Shown in pieces: positions 54,766 through 62,821 of a DNA stretch of 64,000 bases (positions within the stretch are counted from its first letter, which is position 1; every line of letters begins with the position of its first letter). The DNA comes from JBCDHN01 sp965224535 (GTDB taxonomy: Bacteria; Verrucomicrobiota; Verrucomicrobiia; Verrucomicrobiales; DEV007). The position numbers and the translations under genes were made by a program. A model generated the notes under the pieces. That model was not told where the DNA came from and searched no databases. It worked only from the letters and a program-made list of their open reading frames with translations. Location: positions 248,001 through 312,000 of the forward strand of contig CBDCZR010000003.1 of assembly GCA_965224535.1 (NCBI GenBank), in the 5' to 3' direction.

Positions 54766-55728
54766 TCAACGCCTTTTCGGCGGTGGCGGAGGGCGTTTGC
54801 CAGGCGGCGGAGGTGGCGGACGCCGGCCCCCAGGTCCGCGGGGCATCTCTCCCCGCATTTTTGCAGGTTCCCCACGCATCGCTCTCGGAACAACCGGCCA
54901 GTCTTGCGTCAAAAAGTAGGCGTAAGTGCCTTGCGGAAACTCCGGGGAGACGGTTTCGCGGCCGTTGCACTCATCCAAGTCTCCCAACCCGGGCACGAAC
55001 TCGTAATCCTGCACGAACGCGCCGTCATAGTCACCATCCGGCTCGTCGCCTCCGGGCCGGCGTCCCTCTTTGAGCCGGTAGCTGGACCTCATTTCCACCA
55101 CGCGCGATGTGGCGTCGTCCGGGTCCTCAAAGCCGTAGAGCGCGTAAATCGGGAACCCGTCCGCAGCCCAGCCCACCAGCGGCGAATGGCTCCCGGCGGC
55201 AACCCCCAAATCTTTCAGCAGCAGAGTCGGCAAGCCATGATAATGGTAGGCGCCCGTCGGCTGCACGTGGGCGTGATTTTCGTCCAAACCGAGGGGAACG
55301 GCTCCACCCAGCGCTTCATAGTTCCAGCCCGAGCGCGGGTCACCCTGCCAAAACTCCGCGGCGCCGGGATCGAAGGGAATCCCGTTGACGGCGACACCCA
55401 CGGGCCCCAACTCGGCTGGCGTGGCTTGCGCCCGGGTTTCGGGCTCGGCAGACAGACTGTAGCGGTGCTGCTGGGGCCGAATTTCGTTCGTGTTGCCGGG
55501 ATTTGGGAACCGGCCCACCTTGTGATCCGGGATGCCGTTGGATTGCACCTCGCGAGTCTGGCCGTTCACCCGAATTTGGCTGACGTTTTGGCCGCGTGGC
55601 GACGAATTTGCGCGAACCAGTCGCAGTGGCTTGGAATCCGTGGCGGTGTGACGGCGAAAGTGACCTTGCGCAAAAGCAGCGATCATCCCAGCCAAAATGA
55701 GGAAAATGGGTAAAATGCGCGATCTCAT
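54766..55728 (-). CDS. exported YHYH-domain protein
   Basis: 320 aa. Signal peptide (RILPIFLILAGMIAAFAQG) followed by the YHYH domain with VGVAVNGIPFDPGAAEFW, TGAYHYHGLPT and VGWAADGFPIYALYG. The C-terminus is Pro/Arg-rich. Function is unknown, although YHYH proteins are secreted and often occur near hydrolases. I chose ATG 55728; a longer frame starts at 56073, but that part is antisense to the CBM9-like gene. Confidence 0.8.
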   Translation of the reverse strand: MRSRILPIFLILAGMIAAFAQGHFRRHTATDSKPLRLVRANSSPRGQNVSQIRVNGQTREVQSNGIPDHKVGRFPNPGNTNEIRPQQHRYSLSAEPETRAQATPAELGPVGVAVNGIPFDPGAAEFWQGDPRSGWNYEALGGAVPLGLDENHAHVQPTGAYHYHGLPTLLLKDLGVAAGSHSPLVGWAADGFPIYALYGFEDPDDATSRVVEMRSSYRLKEGRRPGGDEPDGDYDGAFVQDYEFVPGLGDLDECNGRETVSPEFPQGTYAYFLTQDWPVVPRAMRGEPAKMRGEMPRGPGGRRPPPPPPGKRPPPPPKRR

Positions 55729-55797
55729 CGCAAAAACGTTAGGCGTAGCCTGCGTCCGTGCAAATGACAGGCCGTTCTTTTTGTGGTAGCCCTGCGT

Positions 55798-56391
55798 ATG
55801 CCGCTCGCGCCCCGGATTCATCGCTCTTCCGCCGATTTGTCGTTCGAAACCCTGACGGACCTGCCTCGCCAAACTTTCAAAACCGATTGGACCGGCCGCC
55901 GGCTCGATTTCCGGGCGGAATTCGCCCTTGCCGAAACACCCACGCATTTTCACTACCTGGCCGCGGCCGAAATGGAGCCAAAATGCTCGTCCCACGCCTG
56001 CGGCGCCTTTGTGGAAGGGCTGTGGGAACAAGATGTGGCTGAGTTGTTCATAAGAGAGCCGGATTCCACCCATTACCAGGAATGGAACGTGAGTCCTACC
56101 GGAGCGTGGTGGAGCCAGCGCCTAACCAACGCCCGAATTACCGAGCCGAAATTCGCGCCGGACGCCGCTACCGAAACGCAAGTGCTGGAAATGCCGGCGG
56201 GATGGGGGATTTGGCTAAAAATCCCTCACACTCAGCCACTTTCGAGAGGCGCCCGCATCAACGTGACCATGATTGTGACGGGCAAAGACGGCGATCGCCG
56301 ATTCCTGAGTTGTTGCCCAAATCCTGACATTGAGCCGGATTTTCACACGATTTGGTCCTATCCGAGCCCCAAGATCCTCAATTTATGCTGA
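55798..56391 (+). CDS. carbohydrate-binding family 9-like protein
   Basis: 197 aa with the CBM9-like pattern: FRAEFALAETPTHFHYLAAA, GLWEQDVAELFI, YQEWNVSPTGAWW and a late WLKIPHTQPL. No signal peptide is obvious, so it may act in the cytoplasm or as a domain partner. The start is taken as ATG 55798. It overlaps nothing; the YHYH gene diverges from it. Confidence 0.65.
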   Translation: MPLAPRIHRSSADLSFETLTDLPRQTFKTDWTGRRLDFRAEFALAETPTHFHYLAAAEMEPKCSSHACGAFVEGLWEQDVAELFIREPDSTHYQEWNVSPTGAWWSQRLTNARITEPKFAPDAATETQVLEMPAGWGIWLKIPHTQPLSRGARINVTMIVTGKDGDRRFLSCCPNPDIEPDFHTIWSYPSPKILNLC

Positions 56392-56417
56392 TTTTGTTCA
56401 ATTTTTTGAAATTGGGA

Positions 56418-56445
56418 TTGCATTCATTTCTGACAACGCTATCAT
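56418..56445 (+). promoter_or_regulatory. sigma70-like promoter
   Basis: TTGCAT (56418-56423), a 16-base spacer and TATCAT (56440-56445) make a plausible vegetative promoter, with no ORF directly behind it. It would start RNA near 56452, just before the candidate small RNA. Confidence 0.45.
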
Positions 56446-56451
56446 AACCGA

Positions 56452-56652
56452 CATCCAAATTTGAGAATCCTCGCCTCCCGGCTTCCCCAGACTCACAAAT
56501 TTTTTTTGAAACCGAATACTTTGGCGTCGCGTTGGCGCGCGATGCCTGTCTGTGGTGTAACTGGGTTAACTAGCGCCGCTGCACGGGCGAGTGGTTGTGC
56601 AGCGGAGCAACGCTCGCAGTCTCGCCATCGGAAACGGTGGCGAGACTTTTTT
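56452..56652 (+). ncRNA. candidate ~200-nt structured small RNA
   Basis: It lies between a plausible promoter and a very strong terminator and encodes no protein. It contains a perfect 9-bp stem CCGCTGCAC/GTGCAGCGG (56575-56604) with a 12-base loop and flanking AGCG/CGCT pairs. The length matches 6S-type or other regulatory RNAs, but no family motif was recognised. It could instead be a terminated leader of the DUF6807 gene 265 bases further on. Confidence 0.45.
56618..56652 (+). terminator. strong intrinsic terminator (GAAA tetraloop)
   Basis: A 13-bp stem (AGTCTCGCCATCG with CGGTGGCGAGACT) closed by GAAA and followed by six Ts. It ends the candidate small RNA. Confidence 0.88.
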
Positions 56653-56749
56653 ATGCACTCGTCAGGGTCGTGATTTGGGCTGATCGCGCAGGGATTCCAA
56701 CCCCTCGCATGCGCAAAATTGACCGAACCGGCAGCGTGATTTTCGGGAA

Positions 56750-56825
56750 GGGACCAAAAGGACGAAAGGGACGGGAGGGACGTGTTTCGGAGGATTGTCC
56801 CTTTGGTCCCCTCCGTACTTTTTTC
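56750..56825 (+). terminator. second intrinsic-terminator-like hairpin before DUF6807 gene
   Basis: GGGACCAAAAGGAC (56750-56763) pairs with GTCCCTTTGGTCCC (56797-56810) with one mismatch, and TACTTTTTT follows. With the terminator at 56618 it makes two terminators in a row upstream of 56917, which could be an attenuator for that gene. Confidence 0.65.
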
Positions 56826-56916
56826 GATTTTTTCAGGTTTTTCGGGGGTTTTCGCCATCGCTGACCAACGCAGCCATGTGGCTTGACTTCAGAGGGTCCT
56901 CTTCCAAAGGTGAGCC

Positions 56917-57906
56917 ATGAACGTTTCCCTCCTTTTCATCGCCGCTGTCCTTCTCACCCCGCTTGTGGCGATTTCCGCGGAATTCACCGTCAAAAACGCC
57001 GACGACGGCGTGGAAATCCAAATCGATGGCCAACTTTTCACGAAATACAACTTCGGCCACGAGACGAACAAGCCGTATTTTTGGCCGGTCGTTGGTCCGA
57101 CAGGCAAAGAGATGACCCGCGCCTACCCCATGAAGGACGTGCCCGGCGAAAATCAGGATCATCCGCATCATCGCTCGTTTTGGTTCGGACACCAGCGCGT
57201 GAACGGCTTCGATACCTGGCATGAGCCCCTTACCCTGGAGCAGCGCTACGCCAAAAAGCCGGCGGAATTGCAAAAACGGCTAGCGGGGCTGGGGGCAACA
57301 GTGCACACCGCGATCAAAAAGGCCGAAAGCGCGGGAGATTCCGCGGTTTTGGAGGTGACCAACGATTACCGCGACAGTGCCGGCAACACGTTGATGAGCG
57401 ACGTGCGCGTTTTTCGCTTTCACATGGATGCTGACACCGGCTCGCGCATCGTCGATGCTCAACTAACGTTTACCGGCGGCGAAAACGGAGTAACGCTGGG
57501 TGACGCCAAGGATTCCGGGTTCAATCTCCGCGTGGCTCACAGCATGTGCGTGGATGCCAAACAAAGCGGAGCCATCGTCAACAGCAACGGAGATCGCGAC
57601 AAAGCTGCCTGGGGAAAACGAGCCGCCTGGTGCGACTTTAACGGCCCGGTGGAAGGCGAGCACCTCGGTGTGGCCATCCTGGATCATCCTAAAAACATGC
57701 GCCACCCCACCCCGTGGCACGCCAGGACCTACGGCCTGTTCACGGCGAATCCGTTTGGCATGAAGAGCGTGGCCAAAGAGGCGGACGGCACCCTGAAATT
57801 GGCCAAAGGCGAGTCGTTAACCCTGCGTTACCGGGTGGTTTTTCACCGTGGAGACGAAAAAGAAGCGAAAATCGCCGAAGCCTTCGAGGCGTTCGCGGCG
57901 GAGTAA
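56917..57906 (+). CDS. DUF6807 (PmoA-family) secreted protein
   Basis: 329 aa. Signal peptide (VSLLFIAAVLLTPLVAISA) then the PmoA/DUF6807 fold with GHETNKPYFWPVVGPTGKEM, HPHHRSFWFGHQRVNGFDTW, CDFNGPVEGEHLGVAILDHP and NPFGMK. These proteins are common in sugar- or polymer-degradation clusters of PVC bacteria; the enzymatic role is unproven. Start ATG 56917. Confidence 0.85.
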   Translation: MNVSLLFIAAVLLTPLVAISAEFTVKNADDGVEIQIDGQLFTKYNFGHETNKPYFWPVVGPTGKEMTRAYPMKDVPGENQDHPHHRSFWFGHQRVNGFDTWHEPLTLEQRYAKKPAELQKRLAGLGATVHTAIKKAESAGDSAVLEVTNDYRDSAGNTLMSDVRVFRFHMDADTGSRIVDAQLTFTGGENGVTLGDAKDSGFNLRVAHSMCVDAKQSGAIVNSNGDRDKAAWGKRAAWCDFNGPVEGEHLGVAILDHPKNMRHPTPWHARTYGLFTANPFGMKSVAKEADGTLKLAKGESLTLRYRVVFHRGDEKEAKIAEAFEAFAAE

Positions 57907-58057
57907 GTTTCCGTCCGGAAGCGGGAGGCCCAAAAAGCGAATTCTTGTCCGTGAGAGTGATAAAGGATCTCGAAGAAGCCTTTCTCCAGAAAAAATCACG
58001 CATCGTCTTTGTCTTCTATCGCGGAGATGGCTTGGGCGGACGGCGAGCGCCAATTCC

Positions 58058-60028
58058 CTAACGTTGCCCGAAAACCGTCGCCTTGCGCACGGAAAACGCG
58101 TCTTCGCCGGAGAAAACCAGGTGCATTTCGCGGCCATCCTCGCTCATCCACTTCGGCGGAAAACTCGCTGATTCACCAGGGCCGGTGTCCCAGGTTTTGG
58201 CGCGAAAAATCTCTCGCCACGGGCCCCACGGCGCATCCGCGAAGTAAACCGCCAGCCCGCCTTTGAACCGCGTGGAGCCGCTGTTGGCGCCTTTGATCTG
58301 CGCCCAGACGAATTGGCCCAAACCCGCGTTGTAGCTGACGCCACTGCGATAACATTCGCCGCGATCCTCGAAAACCGCGCCGCGCCGGGCGATGTCGGGG
58401 GACCAAACCGCGCCTTCGCCGCCGCGTTCCACGAAAAAGGCGTAAGCCTCGCGGTTGCGAATCATTTTGCGGGGAACGCGGGCCAGAACCATCCGGTCGG
58501 CCGCGGGTTTGTAGGCTTTGTCACTGTCGAAGGAGTAAACGTAGACGAAGTCGTCGATGGCGCCGGCATAGTTCGCGCCAAAGTTGAGAAATGTCGGCGC
58601 GCCAAAGCTGGTGGTGAATTTCCAGTCCGCCCAGCGCCAGCTCTTGCCACGATCCTCAGACCAGGCCAACTGGCTGTTTTTCCGGTTGCGCACCCACATG
58701 TAAAGCGTGCCGCCGGCCATCAGCATGCCACTGGCCTTGCCGCCGCTGGAACCGCCGCCGTATTGCTCGATGGAGGGCGCGTGCAGGTTTGTCCCCACAA
58801 AATCGTCCGGCCCGCCGGTGATCCCGACAAGCCCCAGGCTTAGCTTCTTGGGCACAAGCGGTTGGAAGCCGCGGCCGTCGCCATACGCGCCGTAGAGGGC
58901 CCCGTCATCACCCCAGGTTAGCGGCCAGTTGTCGCTGCCGCGCGCTTTGCGGACGATCGTTGATGGTGGCGCCCACTCAATGCGGAAATCGGCGGTTTTT
59001 GGTCTTGCCGCGGCCGCGATCGGGCTCAAAAACGGCTCCAGGACGTCGTAATGTCCGCCATTTGCCCGTTTCCAGCCCCTGCCGGCGCGCGCAGCCACGA
59101 TGCCGAGCGAGGGCATCACCACGATGAGGCTATCGTGCAATCCCCAGGACCAGAACGCGTCGGTTGGCACGTTTGTCAGGGTGCCGTCTGCGTTGTTCCA
59201 CCAAAGCAAGCCGTAGTGATCCGAGGCATTGTCAAAGCGTTCGCCGTGCTCTGACAAACCCACCACACCGTCCACCGGTTGGCTCGCCATTCGCACGAAA
59301 TCACGCGCAATCAGTTGCCGGCCCTGCCACTCGCCCTGGCGCAGATAGAGCAGGCCGATGCGCGCCATTGCGTCCACGTTGGCCGAAATGCCGGAGCCGA
59401 ATTCGCGGCGCTCGATGCCCTCAATCTGGCGCGGCCGGTAGGCGTTCGCCCTCCAGCTTAGGTCGCTGGGTAAAATCCCGAGCGGCGCGAACACCCTCTC
59501 GAAGAGCAACTCGCGCATGTCGCGGCGGTAGGCCAGCGTCAGGCACTCCGCCAGCCAATTCGGTCCGCTATCGCTATAATCCCACTTTGTCCCGGGTTCG
59601 AAGAGCAATTCCGTGTAGCCGCCAGGTTTGCGGAAACCGGCAGTTTGGGTCGCCAGATGCTGGAGGGTGATTTTGGGTAACCAACCGGATTTTTGGTTCG
59701 AACCCGGCTTAGCTCCGAAGTCAGGGTGATGGTCGGCTGCCTTGTCGGCGAGCTTCACCTTGCCATCGGCCAGCGCCAGGCCCAATGCGGTCACGCCGAT
59801 GGATTTGGTGGTCGATTTCAGGTCGTAGCGCTTTTTCGGGTCGCCCCACTGCAGCACCAGCTTGCCGTTGCGGGTGATGAATCCGGACCCGCCGCCGGTC
59901 AGCGCGTAATCACGCGCTTGTTCCAGCAAACGCAGGTCCAGCCCAGCTTTTTCCGCCGATACTTCAGCCCATTCGCCAGCCACCGCGTTGGCGGAAGCGA
60001 GCAGGAGGATGGCTAGCCAAATTTTCAT
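58058..60028 (-). CDS. serine beta-lactamase-fold hydrolase fused to DUF4185-like propeller
   Basis: 656 aa with a signal peptide (MKIWLAILLLASANAVA). Residues ~20-330 are a beta-lactamase/transpeptidase-fold domain: LKSTTKSIGVTALGLALADG gives the S-x-x-K motif, LAT-QTAGF and YSDSGPNWLAECLTL the second motif. From about 350 a sialidase-like or DUF4185 beta-propeller follows (NWPLTWGDDGALYGAYGDGR, LAWSEDRGKSWRWADWK). An exported two-domain hydrolase is likely; the substrate could be a glycan ester. It is the last gene of the DUF1553-DUF1501-PQQ unit. Confidence 0.82.
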   Translation of the reverse strand: MKIWLAILLLASANAVAGEWAEVSAEKAGLDLRLLEQARDYALTGGGSGFITRNGKLVLQWGDPKKRYDLKSTTKSIGVTALGLALADGKVKLADKAADHHPDFGAKPGSNQKSGWLPKITLQHLATQTAGFRKPGGYTELLFEPGTKWDYSDSGPNWLAECLTLAYRRDMRELLFERVFAPLGILPSDLSWRANAYRPRQIEGIERREFGSGISANVDAMARIGLLYLRQGEWQGRQLIARDFVRMASQPVDGVVGLSEHGERFDNASDHYGLLWWNNADGTLTNVPTDAFWSWGLHDSLIVVMPSLGIVAARAGRGWKRANGGHYDVLEPFLSPIAAAARPKTADFRIEWAPPSTIVRKARGSDNWPLTWGDDGALYGAYGDGRGFQPLVPKKLSLGLVGITGGPDDFVGTNLHAPSIEQYGGGSSGGKASGMLMAGGTLYMWVRNRKNSQLAWSEDRGKSWRWADWKFTTSFGAPTFLNFGANYAGAIDDFVYVYSFDSDKAYKPAADRMVLARVPRKMIRNREAYAFFVERGGEGAVWSPDIARRGAVFEDRGECYRSGVSYNAGLGQFVWAQIKGANSGSTRFKGGLAVYFADAPWGPWREIFRAKTWDTGPGESASFPPKWMSEDGREMHLVFSGEDAFSVRKATVFGQR

Positions 60029-60060
60029 CGTGGACGTGTGAATGGAACGTAGCGCGGCAC

Positions 60061-61320
60061 CTAATCCCCTGCTACGAACAACTTCCGCCCGCTGCGCATG
60101 ACGATACGTCCCGGCGCGACGGCGAATCCGTAGAGTTTGGTCCCCTCGCCGATGGTCAGCACGTTTTCGGCCAGAGGCGGGGTGTCTGCGTCGCAATCAC
60201 GGCTTAGCACGATGGTATGGCCGTTGTTGCAGAAGAAATAGAGCCGCTGCGGCGTGGCCAGCGGCGAGGCCCAGGTGCTGGCTGGCAGGCGGCGTTCCCA
60301 CTGAAGTGAGCCGTCGGCCAAATTCGTCGATTGCAGCGCTCCGGCGCGATTGACGAAGAAGGCGCGGTCGCCCACCAGCAGCGGGGAGCCGAAGCTGGTG
60401 GTGACCGATTTTGCGCGCCACTTAAGGTGGGTCGCAGTCACATTGCCGCGGCCGCCAACGGTCACGGCGAGGCTGTTTTGCGGCTCGGAGGAGCCGATCA
60501 CGATGATTTCGCCGTTCGTCGTAGGAGAGGCGACGGTGTTGCGCTCCACGCCGTCGATCCACCAGAGCTTTTCGCCGTCAGCGAGCCGAAACGCGGCCAG
60601 TTCCTGGTTCGAACTGACGACCAACTGACCCACGCCATCGTGTTCCAGGAAAAGCGGCGTGGCCCAGGAAACACGGGGATTGCGCTCCGTTTTCCAGGCG
60701 TTTTCGCCCGTCGATTTATCGATGGCGACGAGGTAGGACGGCCCCTCGTGATCGACTAACAAAACCAAAACCTCAGGCGCGTTCACCAGCGAGCTTCCGA
60801 TGCCGTGACCGCCGATGAAGTTGCCGTACTCCTTGGTTAGGCTGCGTTGCCAACGCGTTTCGCCGGCATGATCCAGCGCCACCAGGTCGCCGCTTTCGAA
60901 AAACGCGTAGACCCCGGCTTCGTCCGTGGCGGGCGTCGGGGCGCCTTGGGAGATCATTTTGGTTACCTCGACGGCCGTCTGCGAGGCGGCAAACTCGCGT
61001 TTCCAGGCTAACGCGCCGGTTTGGAGATCGAAGGCTTCGACGAAGAGTTGCTCTTTGTTCGAACCGCCGGTGCTAGTGACGAAAACCTGATTTTCCCAGA
61101 TGACGGGGCTGGATTGGCCATAACCGGCGAGGTCAGCCGACCAAGCTAATTCGCCATCCGACCAGGACAGCGGGACGTTCGTCAGGTTGGTCGTGCTGCT
61201 GCCGTTGCCGCGAAATCCGGGCCAATTCGCATCAAGCTCAGCCGCGATTTCCGCTTCCGGCGGCGCGGCGCCGACGGGAGCGGTGAACAGAAAAAGCAAG
61301 GAGGCGATGGTGAGTTTCAT
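60061..61320 (-). CDS. PQQ-like beta-propeller protein
   Basis: 419 aa. Signal peptide (LTIASLLFLFTAPVGAAPP), then repeated PQQ/BamB-like blades: WPGFRGNGSSTTNLTNVPLS, VYAFFESGDLVALDHAGETR, LVAIDKSTGENAWKTERNPR, LQSTNLADGSLQWERRLPAS. No catalytic residues are apparent, so binding or scaffolding outside the cytoplasm is likely. The start is ATG 61320. It lies between DUF1501 and the serine hydrolase on the same strand. Confidence 0.85.
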   Translation of the reverse strand: MKLTIASLLFLFTAPVGAAPPEAEIAAELDANWPGFRGNGSSTTNLTNVPLSWSDGELAWSADLAGYGQSSPVIWENQVFVTSTGGSNKEQLFVEAFDLQTGALAWKREFAASQTAVEVTKMISQGAPTPATDEAGVYAFFESGDLVALDHAGETRWQRSLTKEYGNFIGGHGIGSSLVNAPEVLVLLVDHEGPSYLVAIDKSTGENAWKTERNPRVSWATPLFLEHDGVGQLVVSSNQELAAFRLADGEKLWWIDGVERNTVASPTTNGEIIVIGSSEPQNSLAVTVGGRGNVTATHLKWRAKSVTTSFGSPLLVGDRAFFVNRAGALQSTNLADGSLQWERRLPASTWASPLATPQRLYFFCNNGHTIVLSRDCDADTPPLAENVLTIGEGTKLYGFAVAPGRIVMRSGRKLFVAGD

Positions 61321-61426
61321 GGGCAAATGAGATTGCCTCTCAATCACGGCAACAAGGCGAGTGAAGACGCCGGATTCAAGTCCGAATCGAAGGACGGGTT
61401 CTCCGTTCCCTGTGATGCCATCGAAA

Positions 61427-62821
61427 TTACCCCACAATCTCCCGAATCACCTCCCCGCCCGTCTGGCTGAGCTGTTTGTAACGCCCGCCGTGGAAAAACG
61501 TGAGCTTGTTGTCATCCAGCCCTAACAAGTGCAAAATCGTCGCGTGCAGATCCTTGATCGGGTGCTCCACGTCCACCGCCTCAGCGCCAATTTCATCCGT
61601 GGCGCCGACGTAGGTTCCCGCCTTCACCCCGCCGCCGGCGAAGAGCACGGCCATGCCTTTGGGGTTGTGATCCCGGCCTGCTCCCTCGCGACCGCGTTTG
61701 GCGGCGTTATCCGGGGAACGGCCGAATTCGCCGCACCAGACGATCAGCGTTTCATCCAGCAAATCGCGCCGCTTCAAATCGCGAATCAACGCCGTCATCG
61801 GCTTGTCCACGGACAGAATCCGGGCGCTGTGCGCGTTGCGGAGATCGTCGTGCGAATCCCAGCCCACGGAGTAAACCTGGACGAAACGCACGCCCTTTTC
61901 CACCAAGCGCCGGGCCAGCAGGCAGCGGCGTCCGAATGAATCGGTCTTCGCCTCGCCGATCCCGTACATCTCCCGCGTTTTCGCGTCTTCGCCGTCGATG
62001 TCCAGCACTCCCGGCACCTCGGTCTGCATCCGGTACATCAGCTCGTAGTTGTGCATCCGCACGGCGAGCGATTCGTGCTCCGGATGCTTCGCGGCGTGGT
62101 CGCGCTCGAACTCCGCCAGCAAATCCAGGTTCGCCCGCTCGACCTCCCGCGGCACGCCTTTCGGAGGATACAAATCCAGAATCGGCGAGCCTTTGGATCG
62201 AAGCGGCGTTCCCTGGAAATGGGCCGGCAAAAAACCGTTCGACCAGTTCGCCGCGCCGGCCTGCGGGTAATACTCGCCGGGGAGCACGACGAAACTCGGC
62301 AGGTTCTGGTTTTCGGTCCCCAACCCGTAGCTGACCCAGGATCCCACGCCCGGATCGCCGCCGAACCGGTTGCCGGTGTTCATGTGCAGGTTCGCCGTCG
62401 GGTGATTCACCGATTCGCCCTGGCAACCACGGTAAACGCAAAGCTCGTCTGCGACCTCCGGCAAATGTTTCCAGCGATCGCACATCCAGATGCCCGATTC
62501 GCCGACCTGCCGGAATCCAAACGGCGTCCCGACGTAGCGCCGCTCGCCGCGAGCCATGTTCGAGGTTAGGCGGTCGTTGTTCCGGAAAAGCTCGCCGTTG
62601 CGCTTGGTGAGTTCCGGCTTCGGGTCGAACGTGTCGATGTGGCCCGGCCCGCCGGCCATGTAGAGGAAAATGCAGCGCTTCGCCTTGGCGGCGTGATGGA
62701 CGGGTTTCGGCGCGAGCGGGTTCGTCTGCGTTTCGGCGCGCAGAATGCCGTTCAGCGCCACCGTTCCCAAGGTCGCGCCAAGGCCGAAGAGGAATTCGCG
62801 TTTGGTGGGATCAGTAAACAT
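61427..62821 (-). CDS. DUF1501 protein, second copy (Tat-exported)
   Basis: 464 aa. N-terminus TKREFLFGLGATLGTVALNG. Family motifs: CIFLYMAGGPGHIDTFDPKP, GDPGVGSWVSYGLGTENQNL, LARRLVEKGVRFVQVYSVGW, IVWCGEFGRSPDN and the C-terminal HATILHLLGLDDNKLTFF. Overlaps the DUF1553 gene by 11 bases, exactly as the first pair does. PQQ and serine hydrolase genes follow. Confidence 0.92.
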   Translation of the reverse strand: MFTDPTKREFLFGLGATLGTVALNGILRAETQTNPLAPKPVHHAAKAKRCIFLYMAGGPGHIDTFDPKPELTKRNGELFRNNDRLTSNMARGERRYVGTPFGFRQVGESGIWMCDRWKHLPEVADELCVYRGCQGESVNHPTANLHMNTGNRFGGDPGVGSWVSYGLGTENQNLPSFVVLPGEYYPQAGAANWSNGFLPAHFQGTPLRSKGSPILDLYPPKGVPREVERANLDLLAEFERDHAAKHPEHESLAVRMHNYELMYRMQTEVPGVLDIDGEDAKTREMYGIGEAKTDSFGRRCLLARRLVEKGVRFVQVYSVGWDSHDDLRNAHSARILSVDKPMTALIRDLKRRDLLDETLIVWCGEFGRSPDNAAKRGREGAGRDHNPKGMAVLFAGGGVKAGTYVGATDEIGAEAVDVEHPIKDLHATILHLLGLDDNKLTFFHGGRYKQLSQTGGEVIREIVG

